This document shows positions 18,793-27,886 of a stretch of 64,000 nt of DNA, in pieces. The number at the start of each line of letters is the position of its first letter. Within the stretch, counting starts at the first letter, position 1. A model generated the notes under the pieces. That model did no database searches and was not told where the DNA came from. It saw only the letters and a list, made by a program, of their open reading frames with translations. Made by a program: the position numbers and the translations under genes. Source of the DNA: Mycolicibacterium septicum DSM 44393 (GTDB lineage: Bacteria > Actinomycetota > Actinomycetes > Mycobacteriales > Mycobacteriaceae); assembly GCF_000455325.1 (NCBI RefSeq), contig NZ_HG322951.1:520748-584747 (forward strand). The letters run 5' to 3'.

Positions 18793-19906
18793 CCAGACGC
18801 TGAATCTGGTTGGTGCCCTCGAAGATCTGGGTGATCTTGGCTTCGCGCATGTAGCGCTCGACGCGGAAGTCGCGGGTGTAGCCGACACCGCCGAACACCT
18901 GCACGGCGTCGGTGGTGACCTTCATCGCGGCGTCGGTGGCGATCAGCTTGGCGACGCTGGCCTGGGTGGAGTAGGGCAGGCCTTGATCCCGTCTGCGCGC
19001 GGCGTCCAGATAGGTGGCCCGCGCGCTCACCACGGCGGCGGCCATGTCGGCGAGCAGGAACCCGAGGCCTTGGTGGTCGGCGATCTTGCGGCCGAACGTG
19101 GTTCGTTCGTTGGCGTAGCGGACGGCCTCGTCCAGAGCGGCCTGGGCGATGCCGACCGCGACGGCGGCGATGCCGAGCCGGCCGGAGTCCAGCGCGGAGA
19201 AGGCGATCGAAAGTCCTTGTCCCTCTTGGCCGATCAGGCGATCGGAGTCGAGGCGGGCGTTGTCGTAGAACGCCGAGGTGGTGGGCACCGCGTGTAGGCC
19301 CATCTTCTCCTCGGGCTTGCCGAAGCTCAGCCCCTCGAGATCGCTGGGGACCAGGAAGCAGGAAATGCCCTTGGAACCTTCGCCGGTCCGGGCGAACAGG
19401 GTGTAGAAATCGGCCTTCCCGCCGTGGGTGATCCACGCCTTGGAACCGTTGAGCACGTAGGCGTCGCCGTCACGGGTGGCCTTGCAGTTCAGCGCCGCGG
19501 CGTCGGATCCGGCCTGCGGCTCGGACAGGCTGTAGGCACCGATCTGCTCACCGGAGAGCATGCCGGGCAGCCAACGCTGCTTCTGCTCCTCGCTGCCGTA
19601 GGCGAGCAGCGGGTGCGACGACAGGCTGTGCACGCTGACCGCGACCCCGACCGCCGCCCACCGCGCGGCGATCTCCTCCAGTACCTGCAGGTAGACCTCG
19701 TACGGTTGGCCCCCACCACCCCACTCCTCGGGCTGGGGCAAGCTCAACAGCCCCGCCGCGCCGAGCTGGGCGAAGACGCCGTCGGGGTAGGTCTCGGCTT
19801 TCTCGTGCTGGTCGACGATCGGATCGAGCACCTTGTCGGCGATGTCGCGGGTGAGCTCGATGAGGTCACGAGCTTCGTCAGAGGGCAAGAGGCGGTCGAC
19901 CGGCAT
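18767..19906 (-). CDS. Acyl-CoA dehydrogenase (FadE family)
   Basis: 379-aa enzyme of standard short/medium-chain acyl-CoA dehydrogenase length. The flavin/substrate motif is AYSLSEPQAGSDAAAL near residue 125, then NGSKAWITHGGKADFY, the FAD site RTTFGRKIADHQGLGFLLAD, and VQVFGGVGYTRDFRVERYMR. The C-terminal IFEGTNQIQRL carries the catalytic base Glu363. It catalyses alpha,beta-dehydrogenation of acyl-CoA in beta-oxidation or branched-chain catabolism. It stands alone on the minus strand, and its 3' end overlaps the hydrolase gene. Confidence 0.92.
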   Translation of the reverse strand: MPVDRLLPSDEARDLIELTRDIADKVLDPIVDQHEKAETYPDGVFAQLGAAGLLSLPQPEEWGGGGQPYEVYLQVLEEIAARWAAVGVAVSVHSLSSHPLLAYGSEEQKQRWLPGMLSGEQIGAYSLSEPQAGSDAAALNCKATRDGDAYVLNGSKAWITHGGKADFYTLFARTGEGSKGISCFLVPSDLEGLSFGKPEEKMGLHAVPTTSAFYDNARLDSDRLIGQEGQGLSIAFSALDSGRLGIAAVAVGIAQAALDEAVRYANERTTFGRKIADHQGLGFLLADMAAAVVSARATYLDAARRRDQGLPYSTQASVAKLIATDAAMKVTTDAVQVFGGVGYTRDFRVERYMREAKITQIFEGTNQIQRLVISRGLGS

Positions 19907-19929
19907 ACTTGCACATCCTAGTTTCTCCG

Positions 19930-19987
19930 CGAGCAGACGCGGAGGTACCCCGATTCGCGCGGTTTCGGGTACCGCAGCGTCTGCTCG
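19930..19987. repeat. Intergenic inverted repeat (GAGCAGACGC...GCGTCTGCTC)
   Basis: Between the fadE start and the 3' end of the ROK gene lies a long imperfect hairpin. Eleven base pairs (CGAGCAGACGC/GCGTCTGCTCG) are followed by a 3-base internal loop and seven more pairs (GGTACCC/GGGTACC). The outer motif GCGTCTGCTCG recurs beside the terminator near 24.63 kb. It may be a dispersed mycobacterial intergenic repeat or a terminator for the ROK transcript. Confidence 0.55.
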
Positions 19988-20000
19988 GCAGGGGGATGTG

Positions 20001-21197
20001 TCATCGGCTGGGGGTGTGCAGCAGTCCGGCGATATCGGGGTCGAGTTGTTGCAGGGCGACGATGACCGCGACCCGGTAGTCGCGGCCGATTTGCGATCGC
20101 ACGGTGGTGGTCCGGCCCTGTCGCTCGGGCGGCCGGATCTCGTCGATGCGGGCGTGCAGGGCCACGATGAGTTCCTCGAACTCGACGATGAGGCCCGAGA
20201 GGATCAGGATCTGCGGGTCGAAGATCGCTTCGACGAGGATGGCGAGGCGCGCGATCCGGTCGATGACGTCGCGGATGAGGTTCTGGGCGTCCGGGTTTCG
20301 GCTCGTTTCCAGTGCTACCGCGTCAAGGTCGATGTCGCGGAGCGCCATGCCCTCGGTGTGTGGGGCGACGGGTTGCATGGCGGTCAGCGACATGCTGGCG
20401 TCGACGCAGCCGACCCGCCCGCAGGCGCACGGGATGAGGCTTCCGGAAACGGGCATGTGCCCGATTGCTCCGGCGACCCCGGTCGCGCCCCCGTATGGCC
20501 GGCCGCCGATGATCAGGCCGACGTTGGTGTGGCCGCCGCAGTCGAGCACCAGCGCCGAGCGCACCTCCCTGGCCTCGCCGGCAATCGTCTCGGCGAGCGT
20601 CATGGCCTGGGTCGTGTCCTGCACGGCCGTCGGTATGCCGAGCGCATCGAAGATCGGCCGGCCCAGCTCCACCTCCGACCAGCCGAGCGCCTTCGACTCG
20701 ACGACGAATCCCGTTGTGCTGTCGACGAATCCAGGAATGCAGATGCCTGCGGCGGCAACCGGCCCGCCGGAGGGGTCGTCGATCAACTCCTTCGAGATGC
20801 GGATGATCGAGCGGATGGCGGAGGCCGGGGTCCGTCCGGCCGTCGGCGTCTCGCTCTCGCTGGAGATGTTGCCCGTCGCGTCGGCGACGACGACGCGCGC
20901 CCGGCGTTCGTCGATCCAGATCCCCAGTACGCGCCGCGCCTGCGGGTTGCAGCCCAGTAGTTTGCGGGGCCGGCCCCGGTAACCGGGACCTTCGACGCGC
21001 GAATCCAGCTCGATCAGGGTGCCGTTGTCGATCAGTTCGCCGACAAGGGTGGTGACGGAGGGACGGCTCAGGCCGAGCCGATCCGCCAGGTCGGCCCGGG
21101 CCAGCGGACCCTCTGTCCGCAGCAGGTGAACGACGCGCTGGCGGTGCAACAGGCGCAGCACCTGTGCTTCCTGCCGCGTCGATTCTGACCGTTTCAG
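20001..21197 (-). CDS. ROK-family transcriptional repressor (probable CTG start)
   Basis: 398-aa regulator as annotated here. A winged HTH (ADLADRLGLSRPSVTTLVGEL, about residues 38-58) precedes a ROK kinase-like domain with the zinc motif CACGRVGC and the sugar-site segment GHMPVSGS. The CTG start was chosen because it is preceded at 5 bases by a perfect AAGGAGG site and adds KRSESTRQEAQ, giving the N-terminal arm usual in ROK regulators. A GTG 36 bases downstream is the conservative alternative. It is divergent from the secreted Ig/propeller gene, which it probably represses through the AT-rich dyad between them. Confidence 0.85.
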   Translation of the reverse strand: MKRSESTRQEAQVLRLLHRQRVVHLLRTEGPLARADLADRLGLSRPSVTTLVGELIDNGTLIELDSRVEGPGYRGRPRKLLGCNPQARRVLGIWIDERRARVVVADATGNISSESETPTAGRTPASAIRSIIRISKELIDDPSGGPVAAAGICIPGFVDSTTGFVVESKALGWSEVELGRPIFDALGIPTAVQDTTQAMTLAETIAGEAREVRSALVLDCGGHTNVGLIIGGRPYGGATGVAGAIGHMPVSGSLIPCACGRVGCVDASMSLTAMQPVAPHTEGMALRDIDLDAVALETSRNPDAQNLIRDVIDRIARLAILVEAIFDPQILILSGLIVEFEELIVALHARIDEIRPPERQGRTTTVRSQIGRDYRVAVIVALQQLDPDIAGLLHTPSR

Positions 21198-21202
21198 GTG
21201 AA

Positions 21203-21209
21203 CCTCCTT
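21203..21209 (-). promoter_or_regulatory. Perfect Shine-Dalgarno pointing to a CTG start
   Basis: On the minus strand this reads AAGGAGG, five bases before a CTG codon in frame with the ROK gene. No ATG, GTG or TTG lies at a suitable distance. The downstream GTG has no comparable ribosome site. Confidence 0.6.
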
Positions 21210-21232
21210 GACGTCCCCGACAACCGACTGCT

Positions 21233-21257
21233 ATTAAATTCGTCACAGAAATTAAAT
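21233..21257. promoter_or_regulatory. AT-rich dyad, candidate ROK operator
   Basis: The sequence ATTAAATT-N10-ATTAAAT forms an imperfect palindrome (ATTxAATT...AATTxAAT) and also a direct repeat. It lies in the 87-base gap between the ROK repressor and the large secreted protein gene. ROK repressors such as NagC and Mlc bind AT-rich dyads, so this is the best operator candidate. The match is by inspection only. Confidence 0.45.
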
Positions 21258-21284
21258 AAGCCACTAGGGCATCGGAGCCAAGCC

Positions 21285-24077
21285 ATGAACGCTAGCAATC
21301 CGCTCGTCAACCCCCTGTTCGCGTCGCCTTCGTCGAGCGCGCCGGCAAGCCCGACACCCGCTCGCCGAACAACCCAAACTACCGCGCGGATCGGGGCATA
21401 CAGCGGCATCGTGGTCACGGGATGGCTGGTCGCCGCGGTCGCCTCCGGCTACGGCGTCGCCGCGGCCGAAACCACCGGCACCTCCTCGCCCGACTCCTCG
21501 ACATCCAGTTCAGCGAACTCGGCGTCGTCGACCGAAGCGTCCACCGTCTCCGACGACGCGAAGAAGGGCGCATCGCCCGTCGGCAAGAACTCGGCCAAGA
21601 AGGCCACCAAGCCGAAGCGGACGGGCAAGACGTCGACCACCAAGGAACTGGCGCCCGGGGTCACGATCAGCAGCAGTGGCGGGGCGCGCGCGACAGATTC
21701 CGATATCGAGAGCACCGGGGCGCAGAAGGAGCCGGGCAAGCCCCGGGGACTGGCCGAGGCTGTTGACGCGCACGTGGATGCCCTGTCGTCGATTCCTGAC
21801 AAGGTCCGGTCGACCGTCTTGGGCCTGACCGAGGGCAAGGGCAGGCCGGCGTTGTCGATGCCGGACTCCGCGGCGTCTGTCGCGTCGGCGCGCACATCGG
21901 ACAACGCCTCGCCACTGACCCCGGTCGGGCCGGTCAGGCTCACCGACACGCTCAAGCGGTCGTTGGCCAAGGTGGAACGGGTCACCGAGCAGGTGACGGA
22001 GCGGGTGAGCGAGAGGGTCTCCGACAAGATCACCGAGTCGGATGTGGTGTCCGCCGCGAACGAGGTCCAGACCCAATTCGCTTCTGGTGCAGCCAAGATG
22101 CAGACCGCTACTGCTGCCGTCGCTGGGCCGGTCGCCAAGGTTGCCGCAACCACCGATGATCCCGTGGGGATCCTGAACGGCATCGTCACCGATCTGCTGA
22201 ACCCGTTCCTCGCGCCGGCACCCGATTCGCCGGAACCGTTCACGCCGATGATGTGGGCCGCGCTGGCCTGGGTTCGGCGCAATGCGTTCAACCAGTCGCC
22301 GACCGTCAGTTCTGACCCCGTCACCACCGTGCAGACGGGCCAGACCGTCACGGGCAACATCGGCGCCACCGATGCCGAGGGCGATGAATTGACCTACACG
22401 GTGACCGAGCAGCCGAAGTACGGAACGGTGACCATCGACCAGAAGACAGGCGAGTTCACCTACACCCCCAACGATATCGATTACGAGGCGGCGCAGGAGG
22501 ATTCGTTCACGGTGTCGGTCACCGACGGCGAGAAGGTCAACCTGCTGAGCTTCTTCAAGCCGCGCACCGCTCAGAAGGAAGTCGACGTCACGGTGCTCAG
22601 CCCCACCATCGAGCGCGTGATCCTGAACATGCCCGACGGCATCAAGAACCCCAACACCCCCCGTTTCGCCGAGGACGGGAAGTCCATCTACTTCGCGGCC
22701 ACCCCTCCGGCCGGTGGTCGCCAGGAGATCTACCAGATCAGCGTCGACGGCTCGAAGGTCGAGTGCATCACGTGCGGTGTCTCCCCGGAGATCAGCCAGG
22801 GACTGTCCAGAGTCGTTCCGTTCCAGGACGGTTCGGGCCGGTTGATGATCCAGGTCGCCACCAGTCCTAACTACTACGTGGTCTACGAGGACACCGCCAA
22901 CGGTCGGCAGTTGGTCCCGGTCGTCACGCCGCCGTCGGGTTCACGTGCCCTCGACCCGCAACGCGAGATGAGGATTTCGCCCGACGGGACCCACGTCCTG
23001 TTCAGCCAGATCCAGATGGGCCAGGGCGGAACCATCACGGCCGTGCCGGTCGTCGGCAAGCTGACCCGCACCACCAACGCCACCACCGGGGCAGCCGAGT
23101 ACCACATCGACGACGCGCGAGTGGTCTATCCGGTAGGTGAGGGCAAGCAATGGACGCCCGACGGTAAGGGCGTGATCATCCTCGGCGGCACGTATGAGGC
23201 CGGCGGTGTCGACGACATCGTGGTCGACCTGGAAACCGGTGAGGTCACCCGACTGACCGCCAACCCCGAGTACGACGAAGACATCGACATGTCGCCGAAT
23301 GGTCAGTGGATCGCGGTCGGCAGCACGCGCGGATACCATGCGTTGTCGCCCATGACCAGGATCGACCGGCCGGCATTTCTTCCGGCGTACATTCAGGGGA
23401 CCGTCTACACCGCCTATGCAGGTGATTCGAACTACCACAACGTGAGCAACCAGGAATGGGCCGTCGCCGTCGAGGATGAGCTCAAGGGCGAGAACGGGAT
23501 TCCGCTGTTCGCGGACAATGACGGCTACACCGCTCGGAGCATGGCGAGCTGGAACGCCGACGGCACCGCGGTCACGTTCTGGGAGGCCGGCGAGACGGAC
23601 ACCCGCCTCGTGGTGGCCAACCTCAAGTACACGACCAGCACCGGGCCCGTCGCCGGAGACATGACCACGCCGGACCCGGACTGGGCACCCAAGCTCGACA
23701 CCTACGTCGCCACCAATGCGCCGTTACCGGCAACCGGAACGTATGCCGGCGACGGCGGCGGCACCGCGGTGGTCAGCGAGGTCACCGATCCGACGACGGG
23801 TCACATCGTCCGGACCGTCACCTACACCGACTATGTCAACAAGGACGGCATGATCCTCAACGGCACCGAGTCGACGGATACCACCGCCAGCCAGGCGTCG
23901 GTCGCCTACAAGGCGGACATCACGGTCACCGGAGCGCACACGGGATACCTCAAGGCCGACGCCAACATCAACAAGCTCACCCGGACGATGACCGGCTACA
24001 TCACGTCCGACGTCGATGGCGACGAGCAGAGCCTCCTAGATCCCAACGACATCGACGACGCACGAGACAACGTCTAG
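21285..24077 (+). CDS. Large secreted protein: Ig/VCBS-like domain plus TolB/WD40-like beta-propeller
   Basis: 930-aa protein. After about 40 polar residues comes a signal-type hydrophobic stretch (IVVTGWLVAAVASGYGVAAA) and then about 270 residues of Ser/Thr/Lys-rich low-complexity linker. A cadherin/VCBS-like domain spans roughly residues 340-440 (ATDAEGDELTYTVTEQPKYG, then FTVSVTDGEK). A PD40/TolB-like beta-propeller follows (PRFAEDGKSIYFAATPP, MRISPDGTHVLFSQ, DIDMSPNGQWIAVGS). A C-terminal beta-rich domain ends it. One CxxC (CITC) is present. The layout suggests a surface or exported protein binding polymer or envelope. It is divergent from the ROK regulator. Confidence 0.85.
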   Translation: MNASNPLVNPLFASPSSSAPASPTPARRTTQTTARIGAYSGIVVTGWLVAAVASGYGVAAAETTGTSSPDSSTSSSANSASSTEASTVSDDAKKGASPVGKNSAKKATKPKRTGKTSTTKELAPGVTISSSGGARATDSDIESTGAQKEPGKPRGLAEAVDAHVDALSSIPDKVRSTVLGLTEGKGRPALSMPDSAASVASARTSDNASPLTPVGPVRLTDTLKRSLAKVERVTEQVTERVSERVSDKITESDVVSAANEVQTQFASGAAKMQTATAAVAGPVAKVAATTDDPVGILNGIVTDLLNPFLAPAPDSPEPFTPMMWAALAWVRRNAFNQSPTVSSDPVTTVQTGQTVTGNIGATDAEGDELTYTVTEQPKYGTVTIDQKTGEFTYTPNDIDYEAAQEDSFTVSVTDGEKVNLLSFFKPRTAQKEVDVTVLSPTIERVILNMPDGIKNPNTPRFAEDGKSIYFAATPPAGGRQEIYQISVDGSKVECITCGVSPEISQGLSRVVPFQDGSGRLMIQVATSPNYYVVYEDTANGRQLVPVVTPPSGSRALDPQREMRISPDGTHVLFSQIQMGQGGTITAVPVVGKLTRTTNATTGAAEYHIDDARVVYPVGEGKQWTPDGKGVIILGGTYEAGGVDDIVVDLETGEVTRLTANPEYDEDIDMSPNGQWIAVGSTRGYHALSPMTRIDRPAFLPAYIQGTVYTAYAGDSNYHNVSNQEWAVAVEDELKGENGIPLFADNDGYTARSMASWNADGTAVTFWEAGETDTRLVVANLKYTTSTGPVAGDMTTPDPDWAPKLDTYVATNAPLPATGTYAGDGGGTAVVSEVTDPTTGHIVRTVTYTDYVNKDGMILNGTESTDTTASQASVAYKADITVTGAHTGYLKADANINKLTRTMTGYITSDVDGDEQSLLDPNDIDDARDNV

Positions 24078-24099
24078 TCACTGACGGGCACTGACCAAA

Positions 24100-24149
24100 C
24101 CAACCGCTCCGGCCCGCTCACCGCACGGTGTGTGCGTCGGAGCGGTTGG
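24100..24149. terminator. Hairpin between convergent Ig-protein and RidA-like genes
   Basis: Perfect 11-bp inverted repeat (CCAACCGCTCC / GGAGCGGTTGG) with a 28-base loop, placed between two converging genes. It lacks a long T-run but is the only strong structure available to end either transcript. Confidence 0.65.
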
Positions 24150-24162
24150 CGTTCAACGCATG

Positions 24163-24546
24163 TCAGCGCATCCGTGCGATGATCTGGATCTCGACCAGCG
24201 CGCCCGGCACGGCCAGCTCGGTGACACCGACCGCGGTCCAGGCCGGGTACGGTGCGCCCACGAACTCGTCCTTGACCTCACCGAACACCTGCACGTGCTG
24301 TTGCAGGCCGACGTGGTAGCTGGTGATGTCGGTGACGTCGGCGAAGGTCCGCCCGGCCTCCGCGAGCAGCCCACGCAGGTTCTCGAAAGCCTGCGTGAAC
24401 TGTGCCCGCGGGTCCTCGGCGACACTCATATCGGGGCGGATCCCGATCATCCCCGAACAGCGCAGGTGATCGCCGTCGACGACCGCCGGTGCGAAGTGGT
24501 GGGCGTCGTACATCGGCTGCATCCACTGCGGGACAACTATTTTCAT
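24163..24546 (-). CDS. RidA/YjgF family protein, catalytic Arg apparently replaced
   Basis: 127-aa trimer-type Rid protein. It shows CSGMIGIRPDMSVAEDPRAQ, FTQAFENLRGLLAEAGRTFAD, YPAWTAVGVTELAVPGALVE and a final EIQIIARMR. RidA hydrolyses reactive enamine/imine intermediates using an Arg in the segment before the terminal EI motif. By eye the aligned position here is Glu (V-T-E-L instead of V-A-R-L), so classical deaminase activity is doubtful. It lies downstream of pntB on the same strand but is separated by a terminator, so it is probably its own unit. Confidence 0.85.
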   Translation of the reverse strand: MKIVVPQWMQPMYDAHHFAPAVVDGDHLRCSGMIGIRPDMSVAEDPRAQFTQAFENLRGLLAEAGRTFADVTDITSYHVGLQQHVQVFGEVKDEFVGAPYPAWTAVGVTELAVPGALVEIQIIARMR

Positions 24547-24590
24547 ACCTGGCTCCTGGTTCAGAGAAGTTGCCGGCTTGACCGTGAAAA

Positions 24591-24636
24591 GACGCGAAAG
24601 CCCCCTTTTCCCGAAGGAATAGGGGGCTTTGGCGTC
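24591..24636 (-). terminator. Terminator of the pntAB operon
   Basis: AAAGCCCCC / GGGGGCTTT stem (9 bp) extended by GACGC/GCGTC across one mismatch. Read on the minus strand it is followed by a CTTTTC tail, and it lies 28 bases beyond the pntB stop. The flank continues into GCGTCTGCTCG, the same motif found in the intergenic hairpin near 19.98 kb. Confidence 0.75.
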
Positions 24637-24663
24637 TGCTCGCCGGAGATCCGGCGGAGGAAA

Positions 24664-26112
24664 CTAGACGTGCGCCGCAGCAGGCAGCGCCGCGAGGATG
24701 TCGTTGACGCGGTCGCGGGCGTCACCGAACAGCATCTGGGTGTTCTCCCGGAAGAACAGCGGGTTCTGCACGCCGGCGTAGCCGGAGGCCATGGACCGCT
24801 TGAACACGATGACGTGGTCGGCGTTCCACACCGTGAGCACCGGCATGCCGGCGATCGGGCTGCTCGGATCCTCGGACGCGGCCGGGTTCACCGTGTCGTT
24901 GGCGCCGATGACGAGGACGACGGAGGTGCCGTCGAAGTCGTCGTTGATCTCGTCCATCTCGAGCACGATGTCGTAGGGCACCTTGGCCTCGGCCAGCAGC
25001 ACGTTCATGTGGCCGGGCAGGCGGCCGGCGACGGGGTGGATGCCGAAGCGGACGTTGACGCCGCGCTCACGCAGCTTGCGGGTCAGGTCGGCGACACCGT
25101 ACTGGGCCTGGGCCACCGCCATGCCGTAGCCGGGCGTGATGATCACGGAGTCGGCCTGGCTGAGCAGTTCGGCCGCACCCTCGGCGTTGATCTCGCGGTG
25201 CTCGCCGTAGTCCTTGTCCTCGGCGGGCCCGGCCTCGATGCCGAAACCACCGGCGATCACGGAAATGAACGACCGGTTCATCGCCTTGCACATGATGTAG
25301 GACAGGTAGGCACCGGAGGAGCCGACGAGGGCGCCAGTGATGATCAGCAGGTCGTTGCCGAGCAGGAAGCCCGACGCGGCCGCGGCCCAGCCCGAGTAGC
25401 TGTTGAGCATCGACACCACGACGGGCATGTCGCCGCCGCCGATCGAGGCCACCAGGTGCCAGCCGAGCAGCAGCGCGAGCACGGTCACCACGATGAGCAG
25501 CCACAGGTGCGGCTCGATGACGAACCAGACGGTCAGCGCGGCGAACACGATGAGCGCACCGATGTTGAGGAAGTTCTTGCCGGGCAGCATCAGCGGCGCG
25601 GACTTGATGCGGGCCGACAGCTTGAGGTTGGCCACGATCGAGCCGGTGAAGGTGACGGCACCGATGAAGACACCGATGAACACCTCGGCCGAGTGGATGC
25701 CGAGCATCTTCTCGCCGACCAGCTTCACGGCTTCCTCGCCGCCGAGGTTGTTCTCGACGTGCAGGTAGCCGTTCCAGCCGACCAGAACCGCGGCCAGACC
25801 GACGAAGCTGTGCAGCAGCGCGATCAGTTCGGGCATGCCGGTCATCTCGACGACCTTGGCGCGCCACAGGCCGATCGCAGCGCCGACGATCATGGCGCCG
25901 ATCAGCAGGGCCAGGCCCAGCGGCTCGATCTTGCGCTCGACGGCCAGGGCGATGGTCGCGATCAGGGCGACCGCCATGCCGGTCATGCCGAAGGTGTTTC
26001 CGGCACGGGAGGTTTCGTGCTTGGACAGTCCGGCCAGGGCCAGGATGAACAGCAGGGCCGCGACGACGTAGGCGGCCGTGGCAACGTTTTCTAGGGTGAA
26101 CATGGAATCCAT
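24664..26112 (-). CDS. pntB: NAD(P) transhydrogenase subunit beta
   Basis: 482-aa subunit. About nine transmembrane helices occupy the first 270 residues, followed by the NADP-binding domain [50 protein letters not shown] and [16 protein letters not shown]. With PntA it forms the proton-translocating enzyme that couples hydride transfer between NADH and NADP to the proton gradient. It is separated from pntA by 27 bases in one operon. The longer of two nearby ATGs was used. In M. tuberculosis pnt lies directly downstream of fadE2 and runs the other way, so the segment is rearranged here. Confidence 0.93.
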   Translation of the reverse strand: MDSMFTLENVATAAYVVAALLFILALAGLSKHETSRAGNTFGMTGMAVALIATIALAVERKIEPLGLALLIGAMIVGAAIGLWRAKVVEMTGMPELIALLHSFVGLAAVLVGWNGYLHVENNLGGEEAVKLVGEKMLGIHSAEVFIGVFIGAVTFTGSIVANLKLSARIKSAPLMLPGKNFLNIGALIVFAALTVWFVIEPHLWLLIVVTVLALLLGWHLVASIGGGDMPVVVSMLNSYSGWAAAASGFLLGNDLLIITGALVGSSGAYLSYIMCKAMNRSFISVIAGGFGIEAGPAEDKDYGEHREINAEGAAELLSQADSVIITPGYGMAVAQAQYGVADLTRKLRERGVNVRFGIHPVAGRLPGHMNVLLAEAKVPYDIVLEMDEINDDFDGTSVVLVIGANDTVNPAASEDPSSPIAGMPVLTVWNADHVIVFKRSMASGYAGVQNPLFFRENTQMLFGDARDRVNDILAALPAAAHV

Positions 26113-26139
26113 TCCAAAGTCTCTGTGGGCACGCAGGTT

Positions 26140-27666
26140 CTAGCTGCGGGAGAACATCGCGAGCATGCGACGCGTCACCGCGAAGCCGCCGAATACGTTG
26201 ATGCTGGCCAGCAGGATGGCCACGAAGGCCAGCGACGTGATGGCGATGTCGCCGTGGCCGATCTGCAGCAGGGCGCCCACCACGATGATTCCGGAGATCG
26301 CGTTGGTCACCGACATCAGCGGGGTGTGCAGCGCGTGGTGCACATTGCCGATCACGTAGTAGCCGATGACGATCGCCAGTGCGAACACGGTCAGGTGGAC
26401 CTGCAGCGCTGCCGGGGACATCGCGATCAGGGCGAAGATCGCGGCCGCGGCGGCGAACGTGACGCCGAGGCGGCGTCCGGTCGACATCGGCTGCTTCTCT
26501 TCCTTGACCACCGGGGCCGCCGCGGCGGGCTGCGCGGCCGGGGCGGCGGAGACCTGCACCGGCGGCGGGGGCCAGGTGGTCTCGCCGTCGCGCACCACGG
26601 TCACCGAGCGCTGCACCACGTCGTCCCAGTCGAGGACGACCTTGCCGTCCTTCTCCGGGGTCAGCAGCTTGAGCAGGTTGACCAGGTTGGTGCCGTACAG
26701 CTGGGAGGCCTGGGCGGGCAGCCGGCCGGCCAGGTCGGTGTAGCCGATGATCGTGACACCGTTGTCGGTGACGATGGCCTGGTCCTTGACCGTGCCCTCG
26801 ACGTTGCCGCCGTTGGCCGCGGCCATGTCGACGATGACGCTGCCGGCCTTCATCGAGGCCACCATCTCGGCGGTGATGATGCGCGGTGCGGGCCTGCCGG
26901 GAATCAGCGCGGTCGTGACGATGATGTCGACGTCCTTGCACTGCTCGGCGTAGAGCTGCGCCTCGCGGGCCTTGTAGTCGTCGTCCATCTCTTTGGCGTA
27001 GCCGGTGGCCGATACCTCGGCGGCCTCGTTGGCCACCGACAGGTACTCGCCGCCGAGGGAGGCGACCTGATCGGCGACCTCGGGCCGCGGGTCGGTGGCC
27101 CGCACGATCGCGCCGAGGCTGCCTGCGGCACCGATGGCGGCCAGGCCGGCGACTCCGGCACCGACCACGAGCACCTTGGCCGGGGGCACCTTGCCTGCCG
27201 CGGTCACCTGGCCGGTGAAGAACCGGCCGAAGCTGTGGGCGGCCTCGACCACGGCGCGGTAGCCGGCGATGTTGGCCATCGACGACAGCACGTCCAACGA
27301 CTGGGCCCGGGAGATACGCGGGACCGCGTCCATCGCCAGCACCGTGATCGGGCGGGTGGACAGCTTCTCGACCAGCTCGGGCTTGAGCCCGGGGGAGATC
27401 AGGCTGACCAGGGTCGCGCCGTCGCGCAGCTTGCCGATCTCGGCATCGTCGGGTGCGTTGACCTTCAGCACGACGTCGGCGTCCCACGCCTGGCCGATCT
27501 CGGCACCGGCGTCGACGTAGGCAGCATCGGAGAAACTCGAAGCAGCGCCGGCGCCGGTTTCTACGACTACCTCATAGCCGAGCTTGATAATCTGTCCGAC
27601 AGTCTGCGGCGTGGCGGCGACGCGCGTTTCACCAGTCAGGGACTCGCGCGGTATCCCGATGATCAT
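26140..27666 (-). CDS. pntA: NAD(P) transhydrogenase subunit alpha, fused full-length form
   Basis: 508-aa single polypeptide. Residues 1-370 form the NAD-binding domain I ([53 protein letters not shown]). A Pro/Ala-rich linker ([16 protein letters not shown]) leads to three or four transmembrane helices (about 405-500) equivalent to PntAb. In M. tuberculosis, from memory, these are two genes (pntAa, pntAb), so this is the E. coli-like fused arrangement. It is the first gene of the operon. The product is part of the membrane transhydrogenase maintaining NADPH. Confidence 0.93.
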   Translation of the reverse strand: MIIGIPRESLTGETRVAATPQTVGQIIKLGYEVVVETGAGAASSFSDAAYVDAGAEIGQAWDADVVLKVNAPDDAEIGKLRDGATLVSLISPGLKPELVEKLSTRPITVLAMDAVPRISRAQSLDVLSSMANIAGYRAVVEAAHSFGRFFTGQVTAAGKVPPAKVLVVGAGVAGLAAIGAAGSLGAIVRATDPRPEVADQVASLGGEYLSVANEAAEVSATGYAKEMDDDYKAREAQLYAEQCKDVDIIVTTALIPGRPAPRIITAEMVASMKAGSVIVDMAAANGGNVEGTVKDQAIVTDNGVTIIGYTDLAGRLPAQASQLYGTNLVNLLKLLTPEKDGKVVLDWDDVVQRSVTVVRDGETTWPPPPVQVSAAPAAQPAAAAPVVKEEKQPMSTGRRLGVTFAAAAAIFALIAMSPAALQVHLTVFALAIVIGYYVIGNVHHALHTPLMSVTNAISGIIVVGALLQIGHGDIAITSLAFVAILLASINVFGGFAVTRRMLAMFSRS

Positions 27667-27886
27667 CGATTTTCGGTCCGATCTAGTTGGTTGGGCATGG
27701 AAGAGTGTCGCATTGCATGTGGAATCGGTGAGGACCCCCCATGTGGATAAGCGGTGTGCTCAGGGTGCGGCTTTGTCCCTGACCTGGGAAGATGCGTTGC
27801 GGTCAGCCGGAAAGATCACACCAATGGGGGATATCTCCAGGGTCTGGCGATGGCCTTCTTGAGCCGCAGCATGTCCGGTTCGGCCG

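Noticed and set aside
24130-26094. Very long open frame (over 650 codons) on the plus strand opposite pntB
   Set aside because: It is antisense to the clearly recognisable PntB and RidA-like genes, its His/Asp/Gly-rich composition is the usual shadow of GC-rich coding, and it matches no family.
25067-27487. 806-codon minus-strand open frame overlapping pntA and pntB
   Set aside because: It is in a different frame from both Pnt proteins and is extremely Arg-rich without any motif.
27667-27886. 220-base gap between pntA and the CorA-like gene
   Set aside because: I looked for a small gene, terminator and RNA here; no ORF with a ribosome site and no strong hairpin was found. It presumably holds the pnt promoter.
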